A stretch of 64,000 nucleotides of DNA, from contig NZ_BLIN01000005.1 in assembly GCF_009811555.1 (NCBI RefSeq), forward strand, positions 1,497,501 to 1,561,500. Direction: 5' to 3'. Below, piece after piece: positions 9,063 through 16,892 of this stretch (position 1 is the first letter of the stretch; the number at the start of each line of letters is the position of its first letter). Position numbers and translations under genes: made by a program. Below the pieces are notes generated by a model. It saw only the letters and a program-made list of their open reading frames with translations. It was not told the origin of the DNA and ran no database searches. The DNA comes from Streptomyces caniferus (lineage in GTDB: Bacteria; Actinomycetota; Actinomycetes; Streptomycetales; Streptomycetaceae).

Positions 9063-10289
9063 TCACGCGAACTCCGCTGCGATGGAGCCGACTTCGACGC
9101 TCGGGTACAACGAGCGGTAGGTGTCAATGTGGTCGGCGATATGACGTCGCCCGGAATCGGTGAGGAACCAGCGGTAAGGTCCGTGGTCCGCCTCGTCAGG
9201 GAGGCGCAGAACAATGAAGCCACGGCTGGGTGTACGCCCGTCGGGACTCTGGCCGACGGCAAGGTAGTGCGGTCCCCGTCCGGCGAGGCTGCCGTCCACA
9301 CCTTGCGCCCCTGCCCGCGCGACACGAACCACGATTTTCCACAGCCACGGCGAAAGCAGTGCTGCGGGCGGTGTTGGAGCGGGCGTAACTCCGAGCGCCG
9401 CGCGTGCGACCGCTCGGCCGCGCCGAGTCATCTCTACGCGCGTACGCGGAACATCCCCCAGTCCGTCGACATACAGGCGATCCCGGTAAACGGTGATCAG
9501 GCCCCGTCTGTCCAGTGCGCTCACGGACGACCCGGTCCCCGGATCGTGAATGCCGGCCTCCCGGAGCCGCTCTTGGATGCGGGTGAAGCCGACAAGGTCC
9601 GCTGGCGCACTGAGCGCCAAGGTCAGCCGACGCCACGCTGCAGCGGGCCGCTGGGCCTCCCCTGCATAGCGATTCTGGCGCTGTTCCTCTTCTGCTTCCT
9701 GGTCCTGATGGAAGATGCACGTCAGGTAGCTGCGCTGTCGCTCGTTGAGCTCGCGCCAGGTTGCCAGTGCCGCCTCGGACGTGCTCCGAGATCGACGGGC
9801 CGGAAGCGTGGGGGCAATGTCGTTCGGGCGGGTGCGGCGCCAGGCGTCAACGACCACGCGGTCGGGAATTCCGTAGACCTGGGCCAGCATTCGTGCCACC
9901 CGGCCCTGGGTTTCAGGGGACAGCCAATCCCGCCCGCTCACCGGGCGGCCACGCTCAAGGTCACGTACCTTCTCGGCGCTGATGTGCAGACCCTGCGAGG
10001 CTCGCTTGCGTCGAAGCAGCGAAGCGACCTCGGCGGCGCTCATACCCGCCCGGCGACGCAGATCCTGCAGCGTCTCGGTCCCCCGTTCGCCTGCTGTCAG
10101 GTCTTGCGCATCACAGTGCAGCACCTTCAGCAGGCGCCCGAAGGCTCGGTCGCTTACTGCTTGCGTTCCTGCCTCCCAGCGGCGTACAGACCCAGGAGAG
10201 ACACCAGTGGCTTCGGCCAGCTCCTGCACGCTCATACCTCGGAACCCACGCTGCTGTTCCAGAGCCCGGGGAGTGAGGGACTGCGACAT
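9063..10289 (-). CDS. Multi-HTH regulator upstream of pPIWI-RE operon
   Basis: A 408-residue DNA-binding protein with two Cro/C1-type helix-turn-helix domains in series: one near residues 10-60 (MSVQELAEATGVSPGSVRRW) and one near 75-150 (MSAAEVASLLRRKRAS, then KVRDLERGRP). A winged-helix-like segment lies around 230-310 (LVGFTRIQERLREAGI). It is transcribed in the same direction as the pPIWI-RE genes and its stop lies only 55 bases before the nuclease start, so it is probably a control protein for them or a fourth component. The start at 10289 has GGGGG just upstream and begins the first HTH; the open frame continues upstream through relaxase debris, which is not part of this gene. Confidence 0.75.
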   Translation of the reverse strand: MSQSLTPRALEQQRGFRGMSVQELAEATGVSPGSVRRWEAGTQAVSDRAFGRLLKVLHCDAQDLTAGERGTETLQDLRRRAGMSAAEVASLLRRKRASQGLHISAEKVRDLERGRPVSGRDWLSPETQGRVARMLAQVYGIPDRVVVDAWRRTRPNDIAPTLPARRSRSTSEAALATWRELNERQRSYLTCIFHQDQEAEEEQRQNRYAGEAQRPAAAWRRLTLALSAPADLVGFTRIQERLREAGIHDPGTGSSVSALDRRGLITVYRDRLYVDGLGDVPRTRVEMTRRGRAVARAALGVTPAPTPPAALLSPWLWKIVVRVARAGAQGVDGSLAGRGPHYLAVGQSPDGRTPSRGFIVLRLPDEADHGPYRWFLTDSGRRHIADHIDTYRSLYPSVEVGSIAAEFA

Positions 10290-10383
10290 GCCCCCAGCAA
10301 AACGCAGTCGACGGGTCGTAGCAACTACTCCCTCCGGAGTGTGAGACCAAGCGGCGGGCAGACCGGCCGCTGACGCGGCGCTC

Positions 10384-11064
10384 TCACCGTGCTCGGCCGG
10401 TGCGCGATGGTGACGGCGCGCTTGTAGCCGGTGTCCCGATACCGACCTGCGAGGTGGGTTTGATGTGTGCGTTGCAAGCTCGTGCGCCGGGGCCGGGCGC
10501 GTGCCGGTCGCCGAGGCGCTGGATACGCCAGACGAGTACTTCAGATGCTGACTTGGCGTCGTCCAAGGGGCGGCGCTGCGCTGCTTGCTGGAGGACGGTG
10601 GCGGGGTTGTGGCCGGCGCGGCTTCGGCGGCGGCGAGGGTGGCGCCGAGGGCGGGCCAGCCGTCCTCGGTGAGGATCTGCTCGACGTGGCGAGGCAGGAC
10701 CTTGTGCAGGGCGGCGGCGTGCCGGTGCACGATGCTGTGCGAGGGCCGGTGCCGGGCGAGTGTGGCGAGACTGGTGGGGCTGCCTGGTCGTAGGCGGCTT
10801 GCCGGTGGGTGAGCGTCTGGCGGGCGGCTGCGACCTGTGGACGTGGTCCTCCGCGTGACGCACGGCGACCACCCAGCGGCAGCCATCCGGATCGCCCTCG
10901 GGTGCGATGCCGGTCGCGTGCAGCACGGGCCGAGCGATGCTAGCCCGGTGAGAACGTGGTCCTCGGGTGCGGCGGTGAGCGAGCAGTGCCAGACGTGGCC
11001 CTCCGGTGCGCGGTCGCCGAGCTGCTTGATGCGCAGGTCGAGACCGTGAGGGTTCGTGCCGCAT
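10384..11064 (-). pseudogene. Decayed MobA-type relaxase gene
   Basis: Minus-strand fragments in two frames match the intact relaxase at 41381-43813. One frame gives LDLRIKQLGDRAPEGHVWHC (intact: LDLRVKQAGDRAPAKHVWHC). Another gives ATGIAPEGDPDGCRWV and VRHAEDHVH, the HUH metal-binding segment. Near the left end DDAKSASEVLVWRIQRLGDR matches the intact C-terminal TAEDVNDVLVWRLRRLAQ. The N-terminus and most of the middle are missing and frameshifts separate the rest. This is the ruin of an earlier mobilisation module beside the defence genes. Confidence 0.75.
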
Positions 11065-11279
11065 GGTTCTACGCCGTGCTGCGGAGTTACGCTCTGCCTG
11101 ATCAGAGCACGTGCAACTGATCGGGGAGTACTCACTGGTGCTATGTCATCCAAAGGCATCCGGCCACCGGAGTGGGCATCGACGGCGACACCGAAAGGCT
11201 TCACGCAGATTGTAGATCCTCCACAGTGCCCCCGACGCACCCTTACACCCGCCCGCACCTCCCCTCCTACGGGCGCACG

Positions 11280-12113
11280 TCATGCCGAAGGCGTCACCGC
11301 ACGGGAATCCCCTGTCGGCCCGGCCTGCGGGCGCGGAGCAGTACACGACTTGCGACGGGGCCGCAGATCACCAGAGATCCCCAGGTCGCCCATTGCCTTC
11401 TCCAGTGGCTTCCTCATCGGGTCGCCCTTGATCGTCGGACCTATTGCCTGCGCTGCGGTGAACACGGAGACCGCCATGTACACCTGATCGGTCAGGGTGT
11501 CCTCGGTAGCTTCGGCTGTGAACCCGACGCGCCCATCGGCCCCGACCGTGATGAAGGCGTTCGCCGTCTGGGCAGAGGTGTGGGCGTACGCGCTGTGCAT
11601 CCGGTACAACGGGTAGGCCATCGGAACGTTGTACGCGGCGACCATGTTGGCGAAGTACGTGATCTCACCCACCAGTTTCTCGTGCCAGCGGTGCTCCTCC
11701 AAGGTCTGAAAGACGGGAGGGGCGACTTTGCGAGGGGGCTCGGGGAGCGGGTACTTGATCTCCACCAGGTTGTTGGTGAACGACTGCTCCTGCTTTCCCA
11801 GGTAGGTGTGGACAGCCTGAACGGCGGCGGGGCCGTTGTCGACGAGCCAGCTCATCGCGAAGGCGTGGGCGAAGAGGTTACGTGCCAGCGGCTTGACCTC
11901 AACCGTGAAGCCCTGTCGGTACAGGTGAATCATCGCTGCAGCCGTACTACGGGTGAAGAGCCACCAGCCCATGAGGAGCGGGAAGATTTCCCGATGCTCC
12001 TCCAGTGTCGTCACCTCGTCGCTGAGCACTTCGTTAGCGCTGTCGAGAAAGTTGGGCAGCACCGTATCGACACGGCGCGCGCACTGCCGGTTGGCGCCGA
12101 ATTTGTACGTCAT
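11280..12113 (-). CDS. Uncharacterised protein, helical, DUF5677-like
   Basis: A 277-residue mostly helical protein with aromatic-rich segments (FPLLMGWWLFTRSTAAAMIH, ARNLFAHAFAMSWLVDN) and no clear catalytic motif. The general pattern recalls DUF5677-type proteins, but I am not certain. No ribosome site precedes the ATG; a TACCGT box ends seven bases upstream, suggesting a leaderless transcript. It is divergent from the NucS-like gene. The C-terminal 35 residues are Pro/Arg-rich and may be read-through into non-conserved sequence. Confidence 0.55.
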   Translation of the reverse strand: MTYKFGANRQCARRVDTVLPNFLDSANEVLSDEVTTLEEHREIFPLLMGWWLFTRSTAAAMIHLYRQGFTVEVKPLARNLFAHAFAMSWLVDNGPAAVQAVHTYLGKQEQSFTNNLVEIKYPLPEPPRKVAPPVFQTLEEHRWHEKLVGEITYFANMVAAYNVPMAYPLYRMHSAYAHTSAQTANAFITVGADGRVGFTAEATEDTLTDQVYMAVSVFTAAQAIGPTIKGDPMRKPLEKAMGDLGISGDLRPRRKSCTAPRPQAGPTGDSRAVTPSA

Positions 12114-12287
12114 GGCTCTGACGGTACGGAGCGAACAGCCGGACGGCCGCCGATTTTCGATTCCGCGGAGGTGGCGCTGGCGTTCTCGGGCCGAATCGAA
12201 GCCGGTCAGCGCCAGCCGACCGCAGGCGGAATATCGAGCGCGTTCGTTCGATTGGCCTCCTTGCAGAGTTCGCGGGAGGGGGCGCTG

Positions 12288-13223
12288 GTGGCCGAGCTGA
12301 TGATGTTCCGAAGGGACGCGGACGGACGGGATGTCGAGCTGTCCAGTTCGACGGTGGCGCTGGAGGTGGAGCTACAGCGGCGGGTGGAGGCCGGGCTGGA
12401 GCAGATGCTGGGCATCCGGTTCCTGGCGTCGGAGTACGCGACCGGGCCGTGGCACCGGGGGCGGATCGACACCCTGGGGTTGGACGAGAACGGAAGTCCG
12501 GTGGTGATCGAGTTCAAGAAGGGCTCGGGCAGCGGGGTGATGTCGCAGGCTGTCTCGTACCTGTCCTGGCTGGAGTCGGCGCAGCACGAGTTCGAGGCGC
12601 TCGTGCGGAAGGTGCTGGGCGTGGAGGCCGCCGTGGCGATCGACTGGCGTCGTCCGCGGATGGTCTGCATCGCGGCCGGCTTCTCGCACCACGACCGTGT
12701 GGCCGTGCAGCGGCTGCCCGAGCGGATCGACCTGGTGCGCTACCGGATCTTCGAAGGTGGCCTTCTGGGCTTGTTGCTCGTCGACTCCGCGCCCGGCTTC
12801 GCGGGCGCCACCTCGTCTCGCCGGAGTCGGGAGCGAGCAACGGGGGTCGGCAGCGCGCCAGCGGCACCGGTGACTCCTCCGTCGGCGGGTGTCGGCCTCG
12901 TTCCGGAGTGCCTGCGGGACCTGTACGCGGAGTTGGACGATGCTCTGACGGCGTGGGGCGAGGTCGAGGTGGCGCCGCTGCGGCACTACATCGCCTACCG
13001 GCGGCTGGTGAACGTGGCATCGGTGCTCTTCCGTCCGAAGCACGAGGCGATCTTGGTCTATCTCAGACTCGACCCGGACACGGTCGAGTTGGAGGAGGGC
13101 TTTACGCGGGACATGCGCGGCATCGGGCACCTGGGGACCGGGGACCTGGAGGTGCGCCTCGCTTCGGCGGCCGGGCTGGAGAAGGCGGCGCCGCTGATCC
13201 GGCGGGCGTTCGAGGCGGCCTGA
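12288..13223 (+). CDS. NucS-like endonuclease-domain protein with DUF5655
   Basis: A 311-residue protein. The N-terminal half resembles the nuclease domain of NucS/DUF91 proteins: MLGIRFLASEY, RIDTLGLDENGSPVVIEFKK (about residues 65-85), with D and E-x-K of a PD-(D/E)xK site. The C-terminal 100 residues look like the DUF5655 domain (HYIAYRRLVNVASVLFRPK). Proteins with this layout are common in Streptomyces; a role in DNA repair or defence is inferred from the fold only. The GTG at 12288 was chosen because GGGAGGGGG ends five bases upstream; ATGs at 12300 and 12303 are alternatives. A hairpin terminator follows. Confidence 0.8.
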   Translation: MAELMMFRRDADGRDVELSSSTVALEVELQRRVEAGLEQMLGIRFLASEYATGPWHRGRIDTLGLDENGSPVVIEFKKGSGSGVMSQAVSYLSWLESAQHEFEALVRKVLGVEAAVAIDWRRPRMVCIAAGFSHHDRVAVQRLPERIDLVRYRIFEGGLLGLLLVDSAPGFAGATSSRRSRERATGVGSAPAAPVTPPSAGVGLVPECLRDLYAELDDALTAWGEVEVAPLRHYIAYRRLVNVASVLFRPKHEAILVYLRLDPDTVELEEGFTRDMRGIGHLGTGDLEVRLASAAGLEKAAPLIRRAFEAA

Positions 13224-13234
13224 CGCAACGAGAA

Positions 13235-13274
13235 GGGCGGCTGGCGCATCGGTTACTCAATGCGCCAGCCGCCC
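13235..13274. terminator. Bidirectional terminator hairpin
   Basis: A perfect 15-bp inverted repeat (GGGCGGCTGGCGCAT at 13235-13249, complement at 13260-13274) with a ten-base loop. It lies between the convergent ends of the NucS-like gene and the DNA methyltransferase gene. Confidence 0.8.
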
Positions 13275-13320
13275 ATTTGGCGTCTGCGGCCCGCCAGCCC
13301 CGGCTTCTTCGCTCTCATGC

Positions 13321-14067
13321 TCATGCCTCCGGCCCGGCCAGGGCGAAGTCGTCCTTCGTCAGCTCGGCGTGGAGGCGCTGCTCGGCCACGTCGGCGTAGT
13401 GCGAGGACAGCTCGACGCCGACGAAGTTGCGGCCTTCGCGCAGGGCGGCGACGCCGGTGGATCCGCTTCCGGTGAAGGGGTCGAGGACGGTGCCGCCTTC
13501 GGGGCAGATCTGGACGAGCTGCTGCATGATCTCGACCGGCTTCTGGGTGATGTGCACCCTGCCCTTGCGGGGCTGGGAGGCGATGTAGTGGCCGGGCAGG
13601 TACAGGTCCCGGTCCTTGTCCAGGCTGCCCTTGACGCCCCACAGGATGTACTCGGAGTCCTGCTTGAACCCGCCCTTGCGGGGCCGGCTGGCGGGCTTGA
13701 TCCACGGAATGGTGCCGCTCCAGGTCCACCCCGCCATCTGCAGCGCGTCGGACGTGGTGGGGTCCTGGCGCCAGTCGGAGAAGACCATGACGACCGCGTG
13801 CTCGGTCGACGCCCGGTACGCCTCGGTGAGCAGTTCGGTCAGCCAGGAGCGGTACGAGCGCTGGTCGCGGTTCTCGCCGGGGAAGTTGGCGAGGTCGTGC
13901 GCGCTGTTGCTGGTGACGTACTTGGCGCGGGCGGTGCGACCGGTGCGATCGGAGCTGGTCCGTCCGCCGGAGTTGTACGGCGGGTCGGTGATCACGGCGT
14001 TGACGCTCTCGTCCGGGAGGGACTTGAGCACGGTCAGGGCGTCGCCTCGGTGCAGCGTGTAGCTCAT
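13321..14067 (-). CDS. Orphan DNA methyltransferase (DPPY type)
   Basis: A 248-residue site-specific methyltransferase of the adenine-N6/cytosine-N4 group. The catalytic motif TDPPY is at residues 27-31 and the SAM-binding motif DPFTGSGSTG is near residue 197, so the order is beta-class (catalytic motif first). No restriction gene accompanies it. Orphan enzymes like this are common in phages and conjugative elements, where they can protect DNA entering a new host; that role is inferred. AAAGAGG lies nine bases before the ATG. It is divergent from the conjugation operon, with a repeat-rich control region between. Confidence 0.88.
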   Translation of the reverse strand: MSYTLHRGDALTVLKSLPDESVNAVITDPPYNSGGRTSSDRTGRTARAKYVTSNSAHDLANFPGENRDQRSYRSWLTELLTEAYRASTEHAVVMVFSDWRQDPTTSDALQMAGWTWSGTIPWIKPASRPRKGGFKQDSEYILWGVKGSLDKDRDLYLPGHYIASQPRKGRVHITQKPVEIMQQLVQICPEGGTVLDPFTGSGSTGVAALREGRNFVGVELSSHYADVAEQRLHAELTKDDFALAGPEA

Positions 14068-14167
14068 GTGCAGGGCCTCTTTCAGGGCATGGCAGGACTG
14101 GGCTGGGGCCGCTCCGGACGGCGTTCAACAACGCTCGTCGGGGCGGCTGGTGCCGGATGTTAGGCGT

Positions 14168-14242
14168 GATTTCCGGCCGCACCTAATGAGCTGAGCCGCG
14201 CTCCGGGTGGGGATCCGGGGGTCGTTTGGTGCGGCCGGAATC
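14168..14242. promoter_or_regulatory. Inverted pair of dispersed operator-like motif
   Basis: GATTTCCGGCCGCACC at 14168-14183 is repeated in inverted orientation at 14225-14242, which read on the minus strand is GATTCCGGCCGCACCAAA. The same core occurs at four other places in the window. Its position between the divergent methyltransferase and conjugation operons suggests an operator for a regulator of the element; the protein is unknown. Confidence 0.5.
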
Positions 14243-14428
14243 CCGGTCTACTGTCTCGCCCTGTCACCGGGCCGAAGCCTCGCTTCACCCCCGCTGACCT
14301 GTGCTTATCCGTGCCATCTCGTCGAACGAGCTGCGCGGGAGGCACGTTGTCCCCCTCGTCCACCACGCCGTCAGGAGAGCCGGTGTACTGCCTGAGATTA
14401 CGAGCGCGGCTGGCTGCCGCGCATGACC

Positions 14429-14458
14429 TGAGACCGGCGTCCGGGAGCTACCAACTCC
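14429..14458 (-). repeat. 30-bp repeat, inverted copy of 48038-48067
   Basis: These 30 bases match the reverse complement of 48038-48067 at 29 positions. The core reads GGAGTTGGTAGCTCCCGG on the minus strand. The two copies bracket the conjugation and replication blocks in inverted orientation. Possible roles are a shared operator, an origin hairpin or an element boundary. Confidence 0.7.
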
Positions 14459-14497
14459 TTTGACCTGGGCCCGCCCGAGAGGCGGATTCACATCGGC

Positions 14498-14534
14498 GCG
14501 GTGCCGACGGCTTTGCACGAGAAGTCGGCACCGC
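14498..14534. promoter_or_regulatory. Hairpin in leader of conjugation operon
   Basis: A perfect 11-bp inverted repeat (GCGGTGCCGAC at 14498-14508, complement at 14524-14534) lies shortly before the leader peptide and first conjugation gene. It could be an attenuator, a regulator site or part of oriT. The whole stretch 14068-14564 holds no convincing gene and contains this hairpin, the 30-bp repeat and the operator-like pair. Confidence 0.4.
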
Positions 14535-14564
14535 GTCTCCTGCGACCACCGAGGAGCCGCTGCG

Positions 14565-14651
14565 ATGCAGCATGCCCTGATACCCCCGCGTCCCGACCCA
14601 CCGTCGGCACCCCGCCGGCACCGCCGCCACGGTGAACGGCGGCGGCGATGA
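14565..14651 (+). CDS. Coupled Arg/Pro-rich leader peptide
   Basis: A 28-residue reading frame (MQHALIPPRPDPPSAP, then an Arg/His-rich tail) with a good GAGGAG ribosome site eight bases before its ATG. Its TGA overlaps the ATG of the next gene (ATGA), which has no ribosome site of its own, so translation of that gene probably depends on this leader. Low sequence complexity means the peptide itself may have no function. Confidence 0.45.
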   Translation: MQHALIPPRPDPPSAPRRHRRHGERRRR

Positions 14652-15793
14652 AGAAGACCACCGGAGCCGTTGTCGGCCTCTGCGCGACCGGTCCGTTGCT
14701 GCTGGCCGCGCCGGTCCTCGCCTTTGGCGCCGAGACCGCTTCGGCCTCCTGCACCACCGACGGCGCACAGCCTGTGGATACCGCAGCCGTCGCCACTCAG
14801 GTGAAGGTCATCCTGGACGGCGGCGGCAAGGGCTCGGTCCGCGTGCCGGGGCTGAGCGATCCGGCCGAGCAGGCGCCCAACGCCCAGACGATCCAGGCCA
14901 CCGGCGTCGCGATGCACATCCCGGCCCGGGGGCAGGTCGTGGCCCTTGCGACCGCCCTGCAGGAAAGCGGCCTGCGGAACCTGACCTACGGCGACCGTGA
15001 CTCGCTGGGTCTGTTCCAGCAGCGTCCGTCGCAGGGCTGGGGCACGGCGAACGAGATCCTCGACCCGGTGCACGCCTCCACCAAGTTCTACGAGGGGCTG
15101 CGGAAGGTCTCGGGCTGGCAGTCCCTGTCCGTCGCCCAGGCCGCCCAGGCGGTGCAGAAGTCGGGCTTCCCGCAGGCGTACGCCAAGTGGGAACCCCTGG
15201 CCACCGCATTGCAGAAGGCCATCGAGCCCGTGCCGTCGAAGGCCGGTGACGCGTCACCGAGCCCTTCGCCGTCCGGCCCGACCGGCACCGGCGGCCGTTC
15301 GTCCGGTACCGCGGGCGGCTGTGCGGCCGACGGGGACGGGACCGACTTCGGCACCATTCCGCCCGGTGCGGTGCCGGCCGGGTACAAGATCCCGGCCGAT
15401 GCTCCGCCGAAGGTTCGGACGGCGATCCGGTGGGCGCTCGGCCAGCTCGGCACTCCGTACCAGTGGGGCGGGCACTGCACTGCTCCCCACGGCAAGGCGC
15501 CGATGGGTCGGTGTGACTGCTCGTCCCTGATGCAGCAGTCATACAAGGCCGCCGGCGTCGCCCTGTCTCGGACGACGTACACGCAGGTCAGGGACGGCAA
15601 GCCGGTCTCGGTCGGCTCGCTGAAGCCAGGCGACCTGGTGTTCACCGAGGGCATCGCGTCCCGTCCGGAACACGTCGGCATGGTCATCGGCCGAGGTCTG
15701 GTCGTCAACGCCCCGCACAGCGGCGACGTGGTCCGCATCGCGACCCTCGCGTCCTGGAAGCCGCAGATCCTCGCGGCCCGCCGAGTCACCTGA
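14648..15793 (+). CDS. Secreted lysozyme-like/NlpC-P60 muralytic enzyme (VirB1-like)
   Basis: A 381-residue exported protein. Residues 1-34 form a signal peptide (KK, hydrophobic core, ASA cleavage site). Residues about 100-135 (ALQESGLRN, DRDSLGLFQQRPSQGWG) match the lysozyme-like domain of actinobacterial conjugation proteins. After a Pro/Ser/Gly linker comes a C40 NlpC/P60 peptidase with catalytic Cys about 291 (CDCSSL) and His about 342 (EHVGMVI). Enzymes of this kind open peptidoglycan for a secretion channel, the role of VirB1 in type IV systems. It is the first gene of the plus-strand conjugation operon and overlaps the leader peptide. Confidence 0.88.
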   Translation: MKKTTGAVVGLCATGPLLLAAPVLAFGAETASASCTTDGAQPVDTAAVATQVKVILDGGGKGSVRVPGLSDPAEQAPNAQTIQATGVAMHIPARGQVVALATALQESGLRNLTYGDRDSLGLFQQRPSQGWGTANEILDPVHASTKFYEGLRKVSGWQSLSVAQAAQAVQKSGFPQAYAKWEPLATALQKAIEPVPSKAGDASPSPSPSGPTGTGGRSSGTAGGCAADGDGTDFGTIPPGAVPAGYKIPADAPPKVRTAIRWALGQLGTPYQWGGHCTAPHGKAPMGRCDCSSLMQQSYKAAGVALSRTTYTQVRDGKPVSVGSLKPGDLVFTEGIASRPEHVGMVIGRGLVVNAPHSGDVVRIATLASWKPQILAARRVT

Positions 15794-15888
15794 CCGGCGC
15801 TTCTCCCCCTCCCCCTCTCTCTTCTCTTCTCGCACCGCCGCTCCACCCTCTGGGCTTTGGCGTGCACTAAATCGCACTGGAGTTCGTC

Positions 15889-16197
15889 ATGTATCTCGCT
15901 GACCAGGTCATCCAGCTCGCCTACGACCCGGGCATCAAGCCGAACGAGGGCGGACTGCCTGGCCTGTCCGTCCTCAAGCACGTGATGGGCTCCATCAACC
16001 TCTACGGCATCATCGCCGCGGTCGGCTCGCTCGCCGTCAGCGCGGGCGTGTGGGCCTGGGGACACCACTCGGGCGGCCACCAGGCTGAGGCCAACGGCAA
16101 GAAGGGCGTGCTGGTGAGTTCCGGCGCGGCGCTGCTGTTGGGTGCCGCGAACGGTGTGGTGGCGTTCTTCAGCGGCCTGGGAACGCAGGTCCACTGA
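15889..16197 (+). CDS. Small two-helix membrane protein (DUF6112-like, VirB2/TrbC-like)
   Basis: A 102-residue protein with two hydrophobic segments: INLYGIIAAVGSLAVSAGVW (about 36-56) and VLVSSGAALLLGAANGVVAFF (about 73-94), separated by a short polar loop with His and Lys. Size, topology and position just after the muralytic enzyme and before VirB8- and VirB6-like genes suggest the VirB2-like subunit, as proposed for DUF6112 proteins. Its TGA overlaps the next ATG. The assignment is by position and topology. Confidence 0.75.
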   Translation: MYLADQVIQLAYDPGIKPNEGGLPGLSVLKHVMGSINLYGIIAAVGSLAVSAGVWAWGHHSGGHQAEANGKKGVLVSSGAALLLGAANGVVAFFSGLGTQVH

Positions 16198-16871
16198 TGC
16201 CTTCCCGCCCGATGAACCCCGGCGGCGCATCCCCCGTGCGCCGCCGGGCACTGCTCGGCACTGCTGTCCTGGTGGTGCTTGTCGCCCTCGCCGGCCTGGC
16301 CGCATACCTCACCCGGGATGGCAGGAGCCCCTCCAAAGCCCCTGCTGTCCACAGGAGTTCGCCCACAGCCCCCTCGACGGCTTCGTCCGCACCTCGCGGC
16401 CACCCTCGTGCCCTCGCGGCTCCTCCGAAGACCCACAACCCGATCGCTTTCGGGAAGGCCGCCGCGGCGGCGCTGTGGTCCTACGACACCCGCGCGTACT
16501 CGCGGACAGAGCTGCGGACGGCTCTGCGCGCGTGGCTGACCACCGAGGACAAGTACGCCGACCGCACGTCGGTCGACAAGGTCGTCCCCTCGTCCGTGCT
16601 GTGGAAGGAGATGGCCGCCAACCGCCAGTTCGCCACCGCCAAGGTGCACGAGGGGCACTTCCCGGACTCGTTCACCCGGGCCCTTCAGGCCGATCCCGAG
16701 GCGATCACCCAGGCGTACATCTACGCCGTCACGGTCTCCGGCAAGCAGTCGATCGCCTGGAAGGGCTCGCACGACGGCGGCGCGGAGAGCCGTACCACCA
16801 CCCTCGCGGTCCAGTGCCGCCCCCACCAGCCCTGCGCCCTGGTCGGCGTCATGCCGTCCGTCGCGCCCTGA
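16197..16871 (+). CDS. Single-pass exported protein, VirB8/TcpC-like position
   Basis: A 224-residue protein with an N-terminal membrane anchor (about 18-38, LLGTAVLVVLVALAGLAAYL), a Pro/Ser/Ala-rich spacer, then a globular extracellular domain from about residue 80. One cytoplasmic end, one helix and an outer domain is the topology of VirB8-type proteins. No catalytic motif is visible. The start overlaps the previous stop by one base. Confidence 0.65.
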   Translation: MPSRPMNPGGASPVRRRALLGTAVLVVLVALAGLAAYLTRDGRSPSKAPAVHRSSPTAPSTASSAPRGHPRALAAPPKTHNPIAFGKAAAAALWSYDTRAYSRTELRTALRAWLTTEDKYADRTSVDKVVPSSVLWKEMAANRQFATAKVHEGHFPDSFTRALQADPEAITQAYIYAVTVSGKQSIAWKGSHDGGAESRTTTLAVQCRPHQPCALVGVMPSVAP

Positions 16872-16892
16872 CCCCAGGAAGGAGGTACCACC

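Noticed and set aside
9129..10373. A long plus-strand frame opposite the multi-HTH regulator
   Set aside because: Composition is that of a mirror frame; the minus-strand frame has clear HTH domains.
10290..11258. Upstream extension of the multi-HTH regulator to 731 residues
   Set aside because: The added sequence contains relaxase fragments in the wrong context; the HTH protein begins at 10289.
11172..12287. N-terminal extension of the NucS-like protein to 683 residues
   Set aside because: It runs antisense through another gene; the family start lies near 12288, where a ribosome site is found.
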